From Psococerastis gibbosa (taxonomy: Eukaryota > Arthropoda > Insecta > Psocodea > Psocidae): 64,000 nucleotides of DNA. The stretch's first letter is position 1. Every line of letters starts with the position of its first letter. The notes under the pieces are model-generated. The model saw only the letters and a program-made list of their open reading frames with translations, searched no databases and was not told the DNA's origin. This document shows, piece by piece, positions 9,991-24,612 of the stretch. The stretch lies in the NCBI GenBank assembly GCA_963971405.1, contig OZ020486.1, forward strand, positions 124,001-188,000, given 5' to 3'. Made by a program: the position numbers and the translations under genes.

Positions 9991-12900
9991 GGTGTCTTAA
10001 TTTGGCTTATTTTGGCTCATTGTATTGTACTTAACATTGAGCAATTGCTCCTGCGTGTTCGTCGGTGTAAATGTAGCTAAAAAAAATTCATTCGACAAGA
10101 ATAGGAAAAATAGCTATTTACTTATTTTATTTTTTTAAAGGTTTTAAAAAGATATAGGTGTCTTAATTTTGCTTATTTTGGCTCATTGTATCGTACTTGA
10201 TATTAAAAAATTGCTCCTGCGTGTTCATCGGTTTAAATGTTGCTAAAAAAAAGTTCATTCGACAAGAATAAGAAAAATAGCTATTTACTTATTTTATTTT
10301 TTTTAAAGGTCTTGATATGATAAGGGTGTATAAATTTTGCTTATTTTGGCTCAATGTATTGTACTTAACATTGAGCAATTGTTCCTGCGTGTTCGTCGGT
10401 GTAAATGTAGCTTAAAAAAATTCATACGGCAAGAATACGAAAAATAGCTATTTACTTATTTAATTTTTTTTAAAGGTCTTGAAAAGATATGGGTGTCTTA
10501 ATATTGCTTTTTTTGGCTCACTGTACTGTATCTAACATTAGGCAATTGCTCCAGCGTGTTCATCGGTGTAAATGTAGCTACAAAAAATTCATTCGACAAG
10601 AATACGAAAAATAGCTAAATACATATTTTATTTTTTTTAAAGGTCTTGATATGACACGGGTGTCTTAATTTGGCTTATTTTGGCTCATTGTATTGCAGTT
10701 AACATTGAGCAATTGCTTCTGCGTGTTCATCGTTGTAAATGTAGCTAAAAAAAATTCATTCGACAAGAATAAGAAAAATAGCTATTTACTTATTTTATTT
10801 TTTTAAAGGTTTTAAAAAGATATAGGTGTCTTAATTTTGCTTATTTTGGCTCACTGTATTGTACTTAACATTGACCACTTGCTCTAGCGTGTACATCGGT
10901 GTAAATGTAGCTACAAAAAATTCATTCGACAAGAATACGAAAAATAGCTATATACTTATTTTATTTTTTTAAAGGTCTTGATATGACACGGGTGTCTTAA
11001 TTTGGCTTATTTTGGCTCATTGTATTGCAATTAACATTGAGCAATTGCTTCTGCGTGTTCATCGTTGTAAATGTAGCTAAAAAAAATTCATTCGACAAGA
11101 ATAAGAAAAATAGCTATTTACTTATTTTATTTTTTTAAAGGTTTAAAAAGATATAGGTGTCTTAATTTTGCTTATTTTGGCTCACTGTATTGTACTTAAC
11201 ATTGACCACTTGCTCCCGCGTGTACATCGGTGTAAATGTAGCTACAAAAAATTCATTCGACAAGAATACGAAAAATAGCTATATACTTATTTTATTTTTT
11301 TAAAGGTCTTGATATGACACGGGTGTCTTAATTTGGCTTATTTTGGCTCATTGTATTGTACTTAACATTGAGCAATTGCTCCTGCGTGTTCATCGGTGTA
11401 AATGTAGCTAAAAAAAATTCATTCGACAAGAATAAGAAAAATAGCTATTTACTTATTTTATTTTTTTTAAAAGTTTTAAAAAGATATAGGTGTCTTAATT
11501 TTGCTTATTTTGACTCATTGTATTGTACTTAACATTGAGCAATTGTTCCTGCGTGTTCATCGGTGTAAATGTAGCTAAAAAAAATTCATTCGACATGAAT
11601 AAGAAAAATAGCTATTTACTTATTTTATTTTTTTTAAAGGTCTTAAAAAGATATAGGAGTCCTAATTATGCTTATTTAGGCTCACTGTATTGTACTTAAC
11701 ATTGACCACTTGCTCCTGCGTGTTCATCGGTGTAAATGTAGCTACAAAAAATTCATTCGACAAGAATACGAAAAATAGCTAAATACATATTTTATTTTTT
11801 TTAAAGGTCTTGATATGACACGGGTGTCTTAATTTGGCTTATTTTGGCTCATTGTATTGCAATTAACATTGAGCAATTGCTTCTGCGTGTTCATCGTTGT
11901 AAATGTAGCTAAAAAAAATTCATTCGACAAGAATAAGAAAAATAGCTATTTACTTATTTTATTTTTTTAAAGGTTTAAAAAAGATATAGGTGTCTTAATT
12001 TTGCTTATTTTGGCTCACTGTATTGTACTTAACATTGACCTCTTGCTCCCGCGTGTACATCGGTGTAAATGTAGCTACAAAAAATTCATTCGACAAGAAT
12101 ACGAAAAATAGCTATATACTTATTTTATTTTTTTAAAGGTCTTGATATGACACGGGTGTCTTAATTTGGCTTATTTTAACTCATTGTATTGTAATTAACA
12201 TTGAGCAATTGCTCCTGCGTGTTCATCGGTGTAAATGTAGCTAAAAAAAATTCATTCGACAAGAATAAGAAAAATAGCTATTTACTTATTTTATTTTTTT
12301 TAAGGTTTTAAAAAGATATAGGTGTCTTAATTTTGCTTATTTTGGCTCATTGTATCGTACTTGATATTAAAAAATTGCTCCTGCGTGTTCATCGGTTTAA
12401 ATGTTGCTAAAAAAAGTTCATTCGACAAGAATAAGAAAAATAGCTATTTACTTATTTTATTTTTTTTAAAGGTCTTGATATGATAAGGGTGTATAAATTT
12501 TGCTTATTTTGGCTCAATGTATTGTACTTAACATTGAGCAATTGTTCCTGCGTGTTCATCGGTGTAAATGTAGCTAAAAAAAATTCATTCGACAAGAATA
12601 AGAAAAATAGCTATATACTTCTTTTTTTTTAAAGGTCTTTAATAGATATAGGTGTCTTAATTTTGCTTATTTTGGCTCAATGTATTGTATTTAATATTGA
12701 GCAATTGCTCCTGCGTGTTCGTCGGTGTAAATGTAGCTTAAAAAAATTCATACGGCAAGAATACGAAAAATAGCTATTTACTTATTTAATTTTTTTTAAA
12801 GGTCTTGAAAAGATATGGGTGTCTTAATTTGGCTTATTTTGGCTCATTGTATTGCAATTAACATTGAGCAATTGCTTCTGCGTGTTCATCGTTGTAAATG

Positions 12901-15900
12901 TAGCTAAAAAAAATTCATTCGACAAGAATAAGAAAAATAGCTATTTACTTATTTTATTTTTTTAAAGGTTTTAAAAAGATATAGGTGTCTTAATTTTGCT
13001 TATTTTGGCTCACTGTATTGTACTTAACATTGACCACTTGCTCCCGCGTGTACATCGGTGTAAATGTAGCTAAAAAAAATTCATTCGACAAGAATAAGAA
13101 AAATAGCTATTTACTTATTTTATTTTTTTTAAAGGTTTTAAAAAGATATAGGTGTCTTAATTTTGCTTATTTTGGCTCAATGTATTTTACTTAACATTGA
13201 GAAATTATTCCTGCGTGTTCATCGGTGTAAATGTAGCTAAAAAAAATTCATTCGACAAGAATAAGAAAAATAGCTATATACTTATTTTATTTTTTTGAAG
13301 GTCTTGATATGACACGGGTGTCTTAATTTGGCTTATTTTGGCTCATTGTATTGTACTTAACATTGACCAATTGCTCCTGCGTGTTCATCGGTGTAAATGT
13401 AGCTAAAAAAAATTCATTCGACAAGAATAGGAAAAATAGCTATTTACTTATTTTATTTTTTTAAAGGTTTTAAAAAGATATAGGTGTCTTAATTTTGCTT
13501 ATTTTGGCTCATTGTATCGTAGTTGATATTAAAAAATTGCTCCTGCGTGTTCATCGGTTTAAATGTTGCTAAAAAAAATTCATTCGACAAGAATAAGAAA
13601 AATAGCTTTTTACTTATTTTATTTTTTTTAAAGGTTTTAAAAAGATATAGGTGTCTTAATTTTGCTTATTTTGGCTCAATGTATTTTACTTAACATTGAG
13701 AAATTGTTCCTGCGTGTTCATCGGTGTAAATGTAGCTAAAAAAAATTCATTCGACAAGAATAAGAAAAATAGCTATATACTTATTTTATTTTTTTTAAGG
13801 TCTTGATATGACACGGGTGTCTTAATTTGGCTTATTTTGGCTCATTGTATTGTACTTAACATTGAGCAATTGCTCCTGCGTGTTCATCGGTGTAAATGTA
13901 GCTAAAAAAAATTCATTCGACAAGAATAGGAAAAATAGCTATTTACTTATTTTATTTTTTTAAAGGTTTTAAAAAGATATAGGTGTCTTAATTTTGCTTA
14001 TTTTGGCTCATTGTATCGTACTTGATATTAAAAAATTGCTCCTGCGTGTTCATCGGTTTAAATGTTGCTAAAAAAAAGTTCATTCGACAAGAATAAGAAA
14101 AATAGCTATTTACTTATTTTATTTTTTTTAAAGGTCTTGATATGATAAGGGTGTATAAATTTTGCTTATTTTGGCTCAATGTATTGTACTTAACATTGAG
14201 CAATTGTTCCTGCGTGTTCATCGGTGTAAATGTAGCTAAAAAAAATTCATTCGACAAGAATAAGAAAAATAGCTATATACTTCTTTTTTTTTTAAAGGTT
14301 TTTAATAGATATAGGTGTCTTAATTTTGCTTATTATGGCTCAATGTATTGTATTTAATATTGAGCAATTGCTCCTGCGTGTTCGTCGGTGTAAATGTAGC
14401 TTAAAAAAATTCATACGGCAAGAATACGAAAAATAGCTATTTACTTATTTTATTTTTTTAAAGGTTTTAAAAAGATATGGGTGTCTTAATATTGCTTTTT
14501 TTGGCTCACTGTACTGTATCTAACATTAGGCAATTGCTCCAGCGTGTTCATCGGTGTAAATGTAGCTACAAAAAATTCATTCGACAAGAATACGAAAAAT
14601 AGCTAAATACATATTTTATTTTTTTTAAAGGTCTTGATATGACACGGGTGTCTTAATTTGGCTTATTTTGGCTCATTGTATTGCAGTTAACATTGAGCAA
14701 TTGCTTCTGCGTGTTCATCGTTGTAAATGTAGCTAAAAAAAATTCATTCGACAAGAATAAGAAAAATAGCTATTTACTTATTTTATTTTTTTAAAGGTTT
14801 TAAAAAGATATAGGTGTCTTAATTTTGCTTATTTTGGCTCACTGTATTGTACTTAACATTGACCACTTGCTCCCGCGTGTACATCGGTGTAAATGTAGCT
14901 ACAAAAAATTCATTCGACAAGAATACGAAAAATAGCTATATACTTATTTTATTTTTTTAAAGGTCTTGATATGACACGGGTGTCATAATTTGGCTTATTT
15001 TAACTCATTGTATTGTAATTAACATTGAGCAATTGCTCCTGCGTGTTCATCGGTGTAAATGTAGCTAAAAAAAATTCATTCGACAAGAATAAGAAAAATA
15101 GCTATTTACTTATTTTATTTTTTTTAAGGTTTTAAAAAGATATAGGTGTCTTAATTTTGCTTATTTTGGCTCATTGTATCGTACTTGATATTAAAAAATT
15201 GCTCCTGCGTGTTCATCGGTTTAAATGTTGCTAAAAAAAGTTCATTCGACAAGAATAAGAAAAATAGCTATTTACTTATTTTATTTTTTTTAAAGGTCTT
15301 GATATGATAAGGGTGTATAAATTTTGCTTATTTTGGCTCAATGTATTGTACTTAACATTGAGCAATTGTTCCTGCGTGTTCATCGGTGTAAATGTAGCTA
15401 AAAAAAATTCATTCGACAAGAATAAGAAAAATAGCTATATACTTCTTTTTTTTTTAAAGGTCTTTAATAGATATAGGTGTCTTAATTTTGCTTATTTTGG
15501 CTCAATGTATTGTATTTAATATTGAGCAATTGCTCCTGCGTGTTCGTCGGTGTAAATGTAGCTTAAAAAAATTCATACGGCAAGAATACGAAAAATAGCT
15601 ATTTACTTATTTAATTTTTTTTAAAGGTCTTCAAAAGATATGGGTGTCTTAATTTGGCTTATTTTGGCTCATTGTATTGCAATTAACATTGAGCAATTGC
15701 TTCTGCGTGTTCATCGTTGTAAATGTAGCTAAAAAAAATTCATTCGACAAGAATAAGAAAAATAGCTATTTACTTATTTTATTTTTTTAAAGGTTTTAAA
15801 AAGATATAGGTGTCTTAATTTTGCTTATTTTGGCTCACTGTATTGTACTTAACATTGACCACTTGCTCCCGCGTGTACATCGGTGTAAATGTAGCTAAAA

Positions 15901-16300
15901 AAAATTCATTCGACAAGAATAAGAAAAATAGCTATTTACTTATTTTATTTTTTTTAAAGGTTTTAAAAAGATATAGGTGTCTTAATTTTGCTTATTTTGG
16001 CTCAATGTATTTTACTTAACATTGAGAAATTATTCCTGCGTGTTCATCGGTGTAAATGTAGCTAAAAAAAATTCATTCGACAAGAATAAGAAAAATAGCT
16101 ATATACTTATTTTATTTTTTTTAAGGTCTTGATATGACACGGGTGTCTTAATTTGGCTTATTTTGGCTCATTGTATTGTACTTAACATTGACCAATTGCT
16201 CCTGCGTGTTCATCGGTGTAAATGTAGCTAAAAAAAATTCATTCGACAAGAATAGGAAAAATAGCTATTTACTTATTTTATTTTTTTAAAGGTTTTAAAA
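9990..16300. repeat. 6.3-kb multi-HOR block, upstream copy (duplicate at 18,470-24,612)
   Basis: Markers pair at an offset of 8,478 bp: gctctagcg at 10,880 and 19,358, and the gataagggtgtataaa monomers at 12,480 and 20,958. After a one-monomer loss in the downstream copy near 22,080 they pair at 8,312-8,313 bp (14,142 and 22,454; 15,304 and 23,617). About 38 monomers are shared in order, including a junction near 10,390 where the gttcatcgg end is replaced by gttcgtcgg. That junction recurs near 18,870. Confidence 0.8.
14436..16263. repeat. 11-monomer tandem duplication copy 1 (1,828 bp)
   Basis: The unit begins at a join where ttttatttttttaaaggttttaaaaag leads into gatatgggtgtcttaatattgc, a combination seen only near 14,470 and 16,295. 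The gataagggtgtataaa monomers at 15,304 and 17,132 give the same 1,828-bp offset. The downstream flank near 18,130 returns to the usual gatataggtg. Confidence 0.8.
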
Positions 16301-18091
16301 AGATATGGGTGTCTTAATATTGCTTTTTTTGGCTCACTGTACTGTATCTAACATTAGGCAATTGCTCCAGCGTGTTCATCGGTGTAAATGTAGCTACAAA
16401 AAATTCATTCGACAATAATACGAAAAATAGCTAAATACATATTTTATTTTTTTTAAAGGTCTTGATATGACACGGGTGTCTTAATTTGGCTTACTTTGGC
16501 TCATTGTATTGCAGTTAACATTGAGCAATTGCTTCTGCGTGTTCATCGTTGTAAATGTAGCTAAAAAAAATTCATTCGACAAGAATAAGAAAAATAGCTA
16601 TTTACTTATTTTATTTTTTTAAAGGTTTTAAAAAGATATAGGTGTCTTAATTTTGCTTATTTTGGCTCACTGTATTGTACTTAACATTGACCACTTGCTC
16701 CCGCGTGTACATCGGTGTAAATGTAGCTACAAAAAATTCATTCGACAAGAATACGAAAAATAGCTATATACTTATTTTATTTTTTTAAAGGTCTTGATAT
16801 GACACGGGTGTCTTAATTTGGCTTATTTTAACTCATTGTATTGTAATTAACATTGAGCAATTGCTCCTGCGTGTTCATCGGTGTAAATGTAGCTAAAAAA
16901 AATTCATTCGACAAGAATAAGAAAAATAGCTATTTACTTATTTTATTTTTTTTAAGGTTTTAAAAAGATATAGGTGTCTTAATTTTGCTTATTTTGGCTC
17001 ATTGTATCGTACTTGATATTAAAAAATTGCTCCTGCGTGTTCATCGGTTTAAATGTTGCTAAAAAAAGTTCATTCGACAAGAATAAGAAAAATAGCTATT
17101 TACTTATTTTATTTTTTTTAAAGGTCTTGATATGATAAGGGTGTATAAATTTTGCTTATTTTGGCTCAATGTATTGTACTTAACATTGAGCAATTGTTCC
17201 TGCGTGTTCATCGGTGTAAATGTAGCTAAAAAAAATTCATTCGACAAGAATAAGAAAAATAGCTATATACTTCTTTTTTTTTTAAAGGTCTTTAATAGAT
17301 ATAGGTGTCTTAATTTTGCTTATTTTGGCTCAATGTATTGTATTTAATATTGAGCAATTGCTCCTGCGTGTTCGTCGGTGTAAATGTAGCTTAAAAAAAT
17401 TCATACGGCAAGAATACGAAAAATAGCTATTTACTTATTTAATTTTTTTTAAAGGTCTTGAAAAGATATGGGTGTCTTAATTTGGCTTATTTTGGCTCAT
17501 TGTATTGCAATTAACATTGAGCAATTGCTTCTGCGTGTTCATCGTTGTAAATGTAGCTAAAAAAAATTCATTCGACAAGAATAAGAAAAATAGCTATTTA
17601 CTTATTTTATTTTTTTAAAGGTTTTAAAAAGATATAGGTGTCTTAATTCTGCTTATTTTGGCTCACTGTATTGTACTTAACATTGACCACTTGCTCCCGC
17701 GTGTACATCGGTGTAAATGTAGCTAAAAAAAATTCATTCGACAAGAATAAGAAAAATAGCTATTTACTTATTTTATTTTTTTTAAAGGTTTTAAAAAGAT
17801 ATAGGTGTCTTAATTTTGCTTATTTTGGCTCAATGTATTTTACTTAACATTGAGAAATTATTCCTGCGTGTTCATCGGTGTAAATGTAGCTAAAAAAAAT
17901 TCATTCGACAAGAATAAGAAAAATAGCTATATACTTATTTTATTTTTTTTAAGGTCTTGATATGACACGGGTGTCTTAATTTGGCTTATTTTGGCTCATT
18001 GTATTGTACTTAACATTGACCAATTGCTCCTGCGTGTTCATCGGTGTAAATGTAGCTAAAAAAAATTCATTCGACAAGAATAGGAAAAATA
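16264..18091. repeat. 11-monomer tandem duplication copy 2 (1,828 bp)
   Basis: Direct tandem partner of 14,436-16,263. Private changes are few, for example gacaataatacg near 16,412 and ggcttactttggc near 16,490. Because this second copy has no counterpart at the homologous place near 24.6 kb, the duplication may postdate the 8.48-kb-offset duplication, or it was lost from the other copy. Confidence 0.8.
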
Positions 18092-18469
18092 GCTATTTAC
18101 TTATTTTATTTTTTTAAAGGTTTTAAAAAGATATAGGTGTCTTAATTTTGCTTATTTTGGCTCATTGTATCGTAGTTGATATTAAAAAATTGCTCCTGCG
18201 TGTTCATCGGTTTAAATGTTGCTAAAAAAAATTCATTCGACAAGAATAAGAAAAATAGCTTTTTACTTATTTTATTTTTTTTAAAGGTTTTAAAAAGATA
18301 TAGGTGTCTTAATTTTGCTTATTTTGGCTCAATGTATTTTACTTAACATTGAGAAATTGTTCCTGCGTGTTCATCGGTGTAAATGTAGCTAAAAAAAATT
18401 CATTCGACAAGAATAAGAAAAATAGCTATATACTTATTTTATTTTTTTTAAGGTCTTGATATGACACGG

Positions 18470-21400
18470 GTGTCTTAATTTGGCTTATTTTGGCTCATTG
18501 TATTGTACTTAACATTGAGCAATTGCTCCTGCGTGTTCATCGGTGTAAATGTAGCTAAAAAAAATTCATTCGACAAGAATAGGAAAAATAGCTATTTACT
18601 TATTTTATTTTTTTAAAGGTTTTAAAAAGATATAGGTGTCTTAATTTTGCTTATTTTGGCTCATTGTATCGTACTTGATATTAAAAAATTGCTCCTGCGT
18701 GTTCATCGGTTTAAATGTTGCTAAAAAAAAGTTCATTCGACAAGAATAAGAAAAATAGCTATTTACTTATTTTATTTTTTTTAAAGGTCTTGATATGATA
18801 AGGGTGTATAAATTTTGCTTATTTTGGCTCAATGTATTGTACTTAACATTGAGCAATTGTTCCTGCGTGTTCGTCGGTGTAAATGTAGCTTAAAAAAATT
18901 CATACGGCAAGAATACGAAAAATAGCTATTTACTTATTTAATTTTTTTTAAAGGTCTTGAAAAGATATGGGTGTCTTAATATTGCTTTTTTTGGCTCACT
19001 GTACTGTATCTAACATTAGGCAATTGCTCCAGCGTGTTCATCGGTGTAAATGTAGCTACAAAAAATTCATTCGACAAGAATACGAAAAATAGCTAAATAC
19101 ATATTTTATTTTTTTTAAAGGTCTTGATATGACACGGGTGTCTTAATTTGGCTTATTTTGGCTCATTGTATTGCAGTTAACATTGAGCAATTGCTTCTGC
19201 GTGTTCATCGTTGTAAATGTAGCTAAAAAAAATTCATTCGACAAGAATAAGAAAAATAGCTATTTACTTATTTTATTTTTTTAAAGGTTTTAAAAAGATA
19301 TAGGTGTCTTAATTTTGCTTATTTTGGCTCACTGTATTGTACTTAACATTGACCACTTGCTCTAGCGTGTACATCGGTGTAAATGTAGCTACAAAAAATT
19401 CATTCGACAAGAATACGAAAAATAGCTATATACTTATTTTATTTTTTTAAAGGTCTTGATATGACACGGGTGTCTTAATTTGGCTTATTTTGGCTCATTG
19501 TATTGCAATTAACATTGAGCAATTGCTTCTGCGTGTTCATCGTTGTAAATGTAGCTAAAAAAAATTCATTCGACAAGAATAAGAAAAATAGCTATTTACT
19601 TATTTTATTTTTTTAAAGGTTTAAAAAGATATAGGTGTCTTAATTTTGCTTATTTTGGCTCACTGTATTGTACTTAACATTGACCACTTGCTCCCGCGTG
19701 TACATCGGTGTAAATGTAGCTACAAAAAATTCATTCGACAAGAATACGAAAAATAGCTATATACTTATTTTATTTTTTTAAAGGTCTTGATATGACACGG
19801 GTGTCTTAATTTGGCTTATTTTGGCTCATTGTATTGTACTTAACATTGAGCAATTGCTCCTGCGTGTTCATCGGTGTAAATGTAGCTAAAAAAAATTCAT
19901 TCGACAAGAATAAGAAAAATAGCTATTTACTTATTTTATTTTTTTTAAAAGTTTTAAAAAGATATAGGTGTCTTAATTTTGCTTATTTTGACTCATTGTA
20001 TTGTACTTAACATTGAGCAATTGTTCCTGCGTGTTCATCGGTGTAAATGTAGCTAAAAAAAATTCATTCGACATGAATAAGAAAAATAGCTATTTACTTA
20101 TTTTATTTTTTTTAAAGGTCTTAAAAAGATATAAGAGTCCTAATTATGCTTATTTAGGCTCACTGTATTGTACTTAACATTGACCACTTGCTCCTGCGTG
20201 TTCATCGGTGTAAATGTAGCTACAAAAAATTCATTCGACAAGAATACGAAAAATAGCTAAATACATATTTTATTTTTTTTAAAGGTCTTGATATGACACG
20301 GGTGTCTTAATTTGGCATATTTTGGCTCATTGTATTGCAATTAACATTGAGCAATTGCTTCTGCGTGTTCATCGTTGTAAATGTAGCTAAAAAAAATTCA
20401 TTCGACAAGAATAAGAAAAATAGCTATTTACTTATTTTATTTTTTTAAAGGTTTTAAAAAGATATATGTGTCTTAATTTTGCTTATTTTGGCTCACTGTA
20501 TTGTACTTAACATTGACCACTTGCTCCCGCGTGTACATCGGTGTAAATGTAGCTACAAAAAATTCATTCGACAAGAATACGAAAAATAGCTATATACTTA
20601 TTTTATTTTTTTAAAGGTCTTGATATGACACGGGTGTCTTAATTTGGCTTATTTTAACTCATTGTATTGTAATTAACATTGAGCAATTGCTCCTGCGTGT
20701 TCATCGGTGTAAATGTAGCTAAAAAAAATTCATTCGACAAGAATAAGAAAAATAGCTATTTACTTATTTTATTTTTTTTAAGGTTTTAAAAAGATATAGG
20801 TGTCTTAATTTTGCTTATTTTGGCTCATTGTATCGTACTTGATATTAAAAAATTGCTCCTGCGTGTTCATCGGTTTAAATGTTGCTAAAAAAAGTTCATT
20901 CGACAAGAATAAGAAAAATAGCTATTTACTTATTTTATTTTTTTTAAAGGTCTTGATAAGATAAGGGTGTATAAATTTTGCTTATTTTGGCTCAATGTAT
21001 TGTACTTAACATTGAGCAATTGTTCCTGCGTGTTCATCGGTGTAAATGTAGCTAAAAAAAATTCATTCGACAAGAATAAGAAAAATAGCTATATACTTCT
21101 TTTTTTTTTAAAGGTCTTTAATAGATATAGGTGTCTTAATTTTGCTTATTTTGGCTCAATGTATTGTATTTAATATTGAGCAATTGCTCCTGCGTGTTCG
21201 TCGGTGTAAATGTAGCTTAAAAAAATTCATACGGCAAGAATACGAAAAATAGCTATTTACTTATTTAATTTTTTTTAAAGGTCTTGAAAAGATATGGGTG
21301 TCTTAGTTTGGCTTATTTTGGCTCATTGTATTGCAATTAACATTGAGCAATTGCTTCTGCGTGTTCATCGTTGTAAATGTAGCTAAAAAAAATTCATTCG

Positions 21401-24400
21401 ACAAGAATAAGAAAAATAGCTATTTACTTATTTTATTTTTTTAAAGGTTTTAAAAAGATATAGGTGTCTTAATTTTGCTTATTTTGGCTCACTGTATTGT
21501 ACTTAACATTGACCACTTGCTCCCGCGTGTACATCGGTGTAAATGTAGCTAAAAAAAATTCATTCGACAAGAATAAGAAAAATAGCTATTTACTTATTTT
21601 ATTTTTTTTAAAGGTTTTAAAAAGATATAGGTGTCTTAATTTTGCTTATTTTGGCTCAATGTATTTTACTTAACATTGAGAAATTATTCCTGCGTGTTCA
21701 TCGGTGTAAATGTAGCTAAAAAAAATTCATTCGACAAGAATAAGAAAAATAGCTATATACTTATTTTATTTTTTTTAAGGTCTTGATATGACACGGGTGT
21801 CTTAATTTGGCTTATTTTGGCTCATTGTATTGTACTTAACATTGACCAATTGCTCCTGCGTGTTCATCGGTGTAAATGTAGCTAAAAAAAATTCATTCGA
21901 CAAGAATAGGAAAAATAGCTATTTACTTATTTTATTTTTTTAAAGGTTTTAAAAAGATATAGGTGTCTTAATTTTGCTTATTTTGGCTCATTGTATCGTA
22001 GTTGATATTAAAAAATTGCTCCTGCGTGTTCATCGGTTTAAATGTTGCTAAAAAAAATTCATTCGACAAGAATAAGAAAAATAGCTATATACTTATTTTA
22101 TTTTTTTTAAGGTCTTGATATGACACGGGTGTCTTAATTTGGCTTATTTTGGCTCATTGTATTGTACTTAACATTGAGCAATTGCTCCTGCGTGTTCATC
22201 GGTGTAAATGTAGCTAAAAAAAATTCATTCGACAAGAATAGGAAAAATAGCTATTTACTTATTTTATTTTTTTAAAGGTTTTAAAAAGATATAGGTGTCT
22301 TAATTTTGCTTATTTTGGCTCATTGTATCGTACTTGATATTAAAAAATTGCTCCTGCGTGTTCATCGGTTTAAATGTTGCTAAAAAAAAGTTCATTCGAC
22401 AAGAATAAGAAAAATAGCTATTTACTTATTTTATTTTTTTTAAAGGTCTTGATATGATAAGGGTGTATAAATTTTGCTTATTTTGGCTCAATGTATTGTA
22501 CTTAACATTGAGCAATTGTTCCTGCGTGTTCATCGGTGTAAATGTAGCTAAAAAAAATTCATTCGACAAGAATAAGAAAAATAGCTATATACTTCTTTTT
22601 TTTTTAAAGGTCTTTAATAGATATAGGTGTCTTAATTTTGCTTATTATGGCTCAATGTATTGTATTTAATATTGAGCAATTGCTCCTGCGTGTTCGTCGG
22701 TGTAAATGTAGCTTAAAAAAATTCATACGGCAAGAATACGAAAAATAGCTATTTACTTATTTAATTTTTTTTAAAGGTCTTGAAAAGATATGGGTGTCTT
22801 AATATTGCTTTTTTTGGCTCACTGTACTGTATCTAACATTAGGCAATTGCTCCAGCGTGTTCATCGGTGTAAATGTAGCTACAAAAAATTCATTCGACAA
22901 GAATACGAAAAATAGCTAAATACATATTTTATTTTTTTTAAAGGTCTTGATATGACACGGGTGTCTTAATTTGGCTTATTTTGGCTCATTGTATTGCAGT
23001 TAACATTGAGCAATTGCTTCTGCGTGTTCATCGTTGTAAATGTAGCTAAAAAAAATTCATTCGACAAGAATAAGAAAAATAGCTATTTACTTATTTTATT
23101 TTTTTAAAGGTTTTAAAAAGATATAGGTGTCTTAATTTTGCTTATTTTGGCTCACTGTATTGTACTTAACATTGACCACTTGCTCCCGCGTGTACATCGG
23201 TGTAAATGTAGCTACAAAAAATTCATTCGACAAGAATACGAAAAATAGCTATATACTTATTTTATTTTTTTAAAGGTCTTGATATGACACGGGTGTCTTA
23301 ATTTGGCTTATTTTAACTCATTGTATTGTAATTAACATTGAGCAATTGCTCCTGCGTGTTCATCGGTGTAAATGTAGCTAAAAAAAATTCATTCGACAAG
23401 AATAAGAAAAATAGCTATTTACTTATTTTATTTTTTTTAAGGTTTTAAAAAGATATAGGTGTCTTAATTTTGCTTATTTTGGCTCATTGTATCGTACTTG
23501 ATATTAAAAAATTGCTCCTGCGTGTTCATCGGTTTAAATGTTGCTAAAAAAAGTTCATTCGACAAGAATAAGAAAAATAGCTATTTACTTATTTTATTTT
23601 TTTTAAAGGTCTTGATATGATAAGGGTGTATAAATTTTGCTTATTTTGGCTCAATGTATTGTACTTAACATTGAGCAATTGTTCCTGCGTGTTCATCGGT
23701 GTAAATGTAGCTAAAAAAAATTCATTCGACAAGAATAAGAAAAATAGCTATATACTTTTTTTTTTTTTAAAGGTCTTTAATAGATATAGGTGTCTTAATT
23801 TTGCTTATTTTGGCTCAATGTATTGTATTTAATATTGAGCAATTGCTCCTGCGTGTTCGTCGGTGTAAATGTAGCTTAAAAAAATTCATACGGCAAGAAT
23901 ACGAAAAATAGCTATTTACTTATTTAATTTTTTTTAAAGGTCTTGAAAAGATATGGGTGTCTTAATTTGGCTTATTTTGGCTCATTGTATTGCAATTAAC
24001 ATTGAGCAATTGCTTCTGCGTGTTCATCGTTGTAAATGTAGCTAAAAAAAATTCATTCGACAAGAATAAGAAAAATAGCTATTTACTTATTTTATTTTTT
24101 TAAAGGTTTTAAAAAGATATAGGTGTCTTAATTTTGCTTATTTTGGCTCACTGTATTGTACTTAACATTGACCACTTGCTCCCGCGTGTACATCGGTGTA
24201 AATGTAGCTAAAAAAAATTCATTCGACAAGAATAAGAAAAATAGCTATTTACTTATTTTATTTTTTTTAAAGGTTTTAAAAAGATATAGGTGTCTTAATT
24301 TTGCTTATTTTGGCTCAATGTATTTTACTTAACATTGAGAAATTATTCCTGCGTGTTCATCGGTGTAAATGTAGCTAAAAAAAATTCATTCGACAAGAAT

Positions 24401-24612
24401 AAGAAAAATAGCTATATACTTATTTTATTTTTTTTAAGGTCTTGATATGACACGGGTGTCTTAATTTGGCTTATTTTGGCTCATTGTATTGTACTTAACA
24501 TTGACCAATTGCTCCTGCGTGTTCATCGGTGTAAATGTAGCTAAAAAAAATTCATTCGACAAGAATAGGAAAAATAGCTATTTACTTATTTTATTTTTTT
24601 AAAGGTTTTAAA
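18470..24612. repeat. 6.3-kb multi-HOR block, downstream copy
   Basis: Partner of 9,990-16,300. It contains the second copies of the gctctagcg, gacatgaataag and gataagggtgtataaa markers in the same order. It lacks one monomer at 22,038-22,203, explaining the change of offset from 8,478 to 8,312. At 20,958 the usual gatatgataaggg reads gataagataaggg. Confidence 0.8.
22038..22203. repeat. Hybrid monomer at a one-monomer deletion
   Basis: The front (tttaaatgttgct, aataag) belongs to the subtype that elsewhere continues as tagctttttactt. Here it continues as tagctatatactt with cacggg, the subtype normally found one monomer later. The paralogous stretch at 13,560-13,895 has both monomers. The result is an in-register loss of 166 bp. 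Confidence 0.8.
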
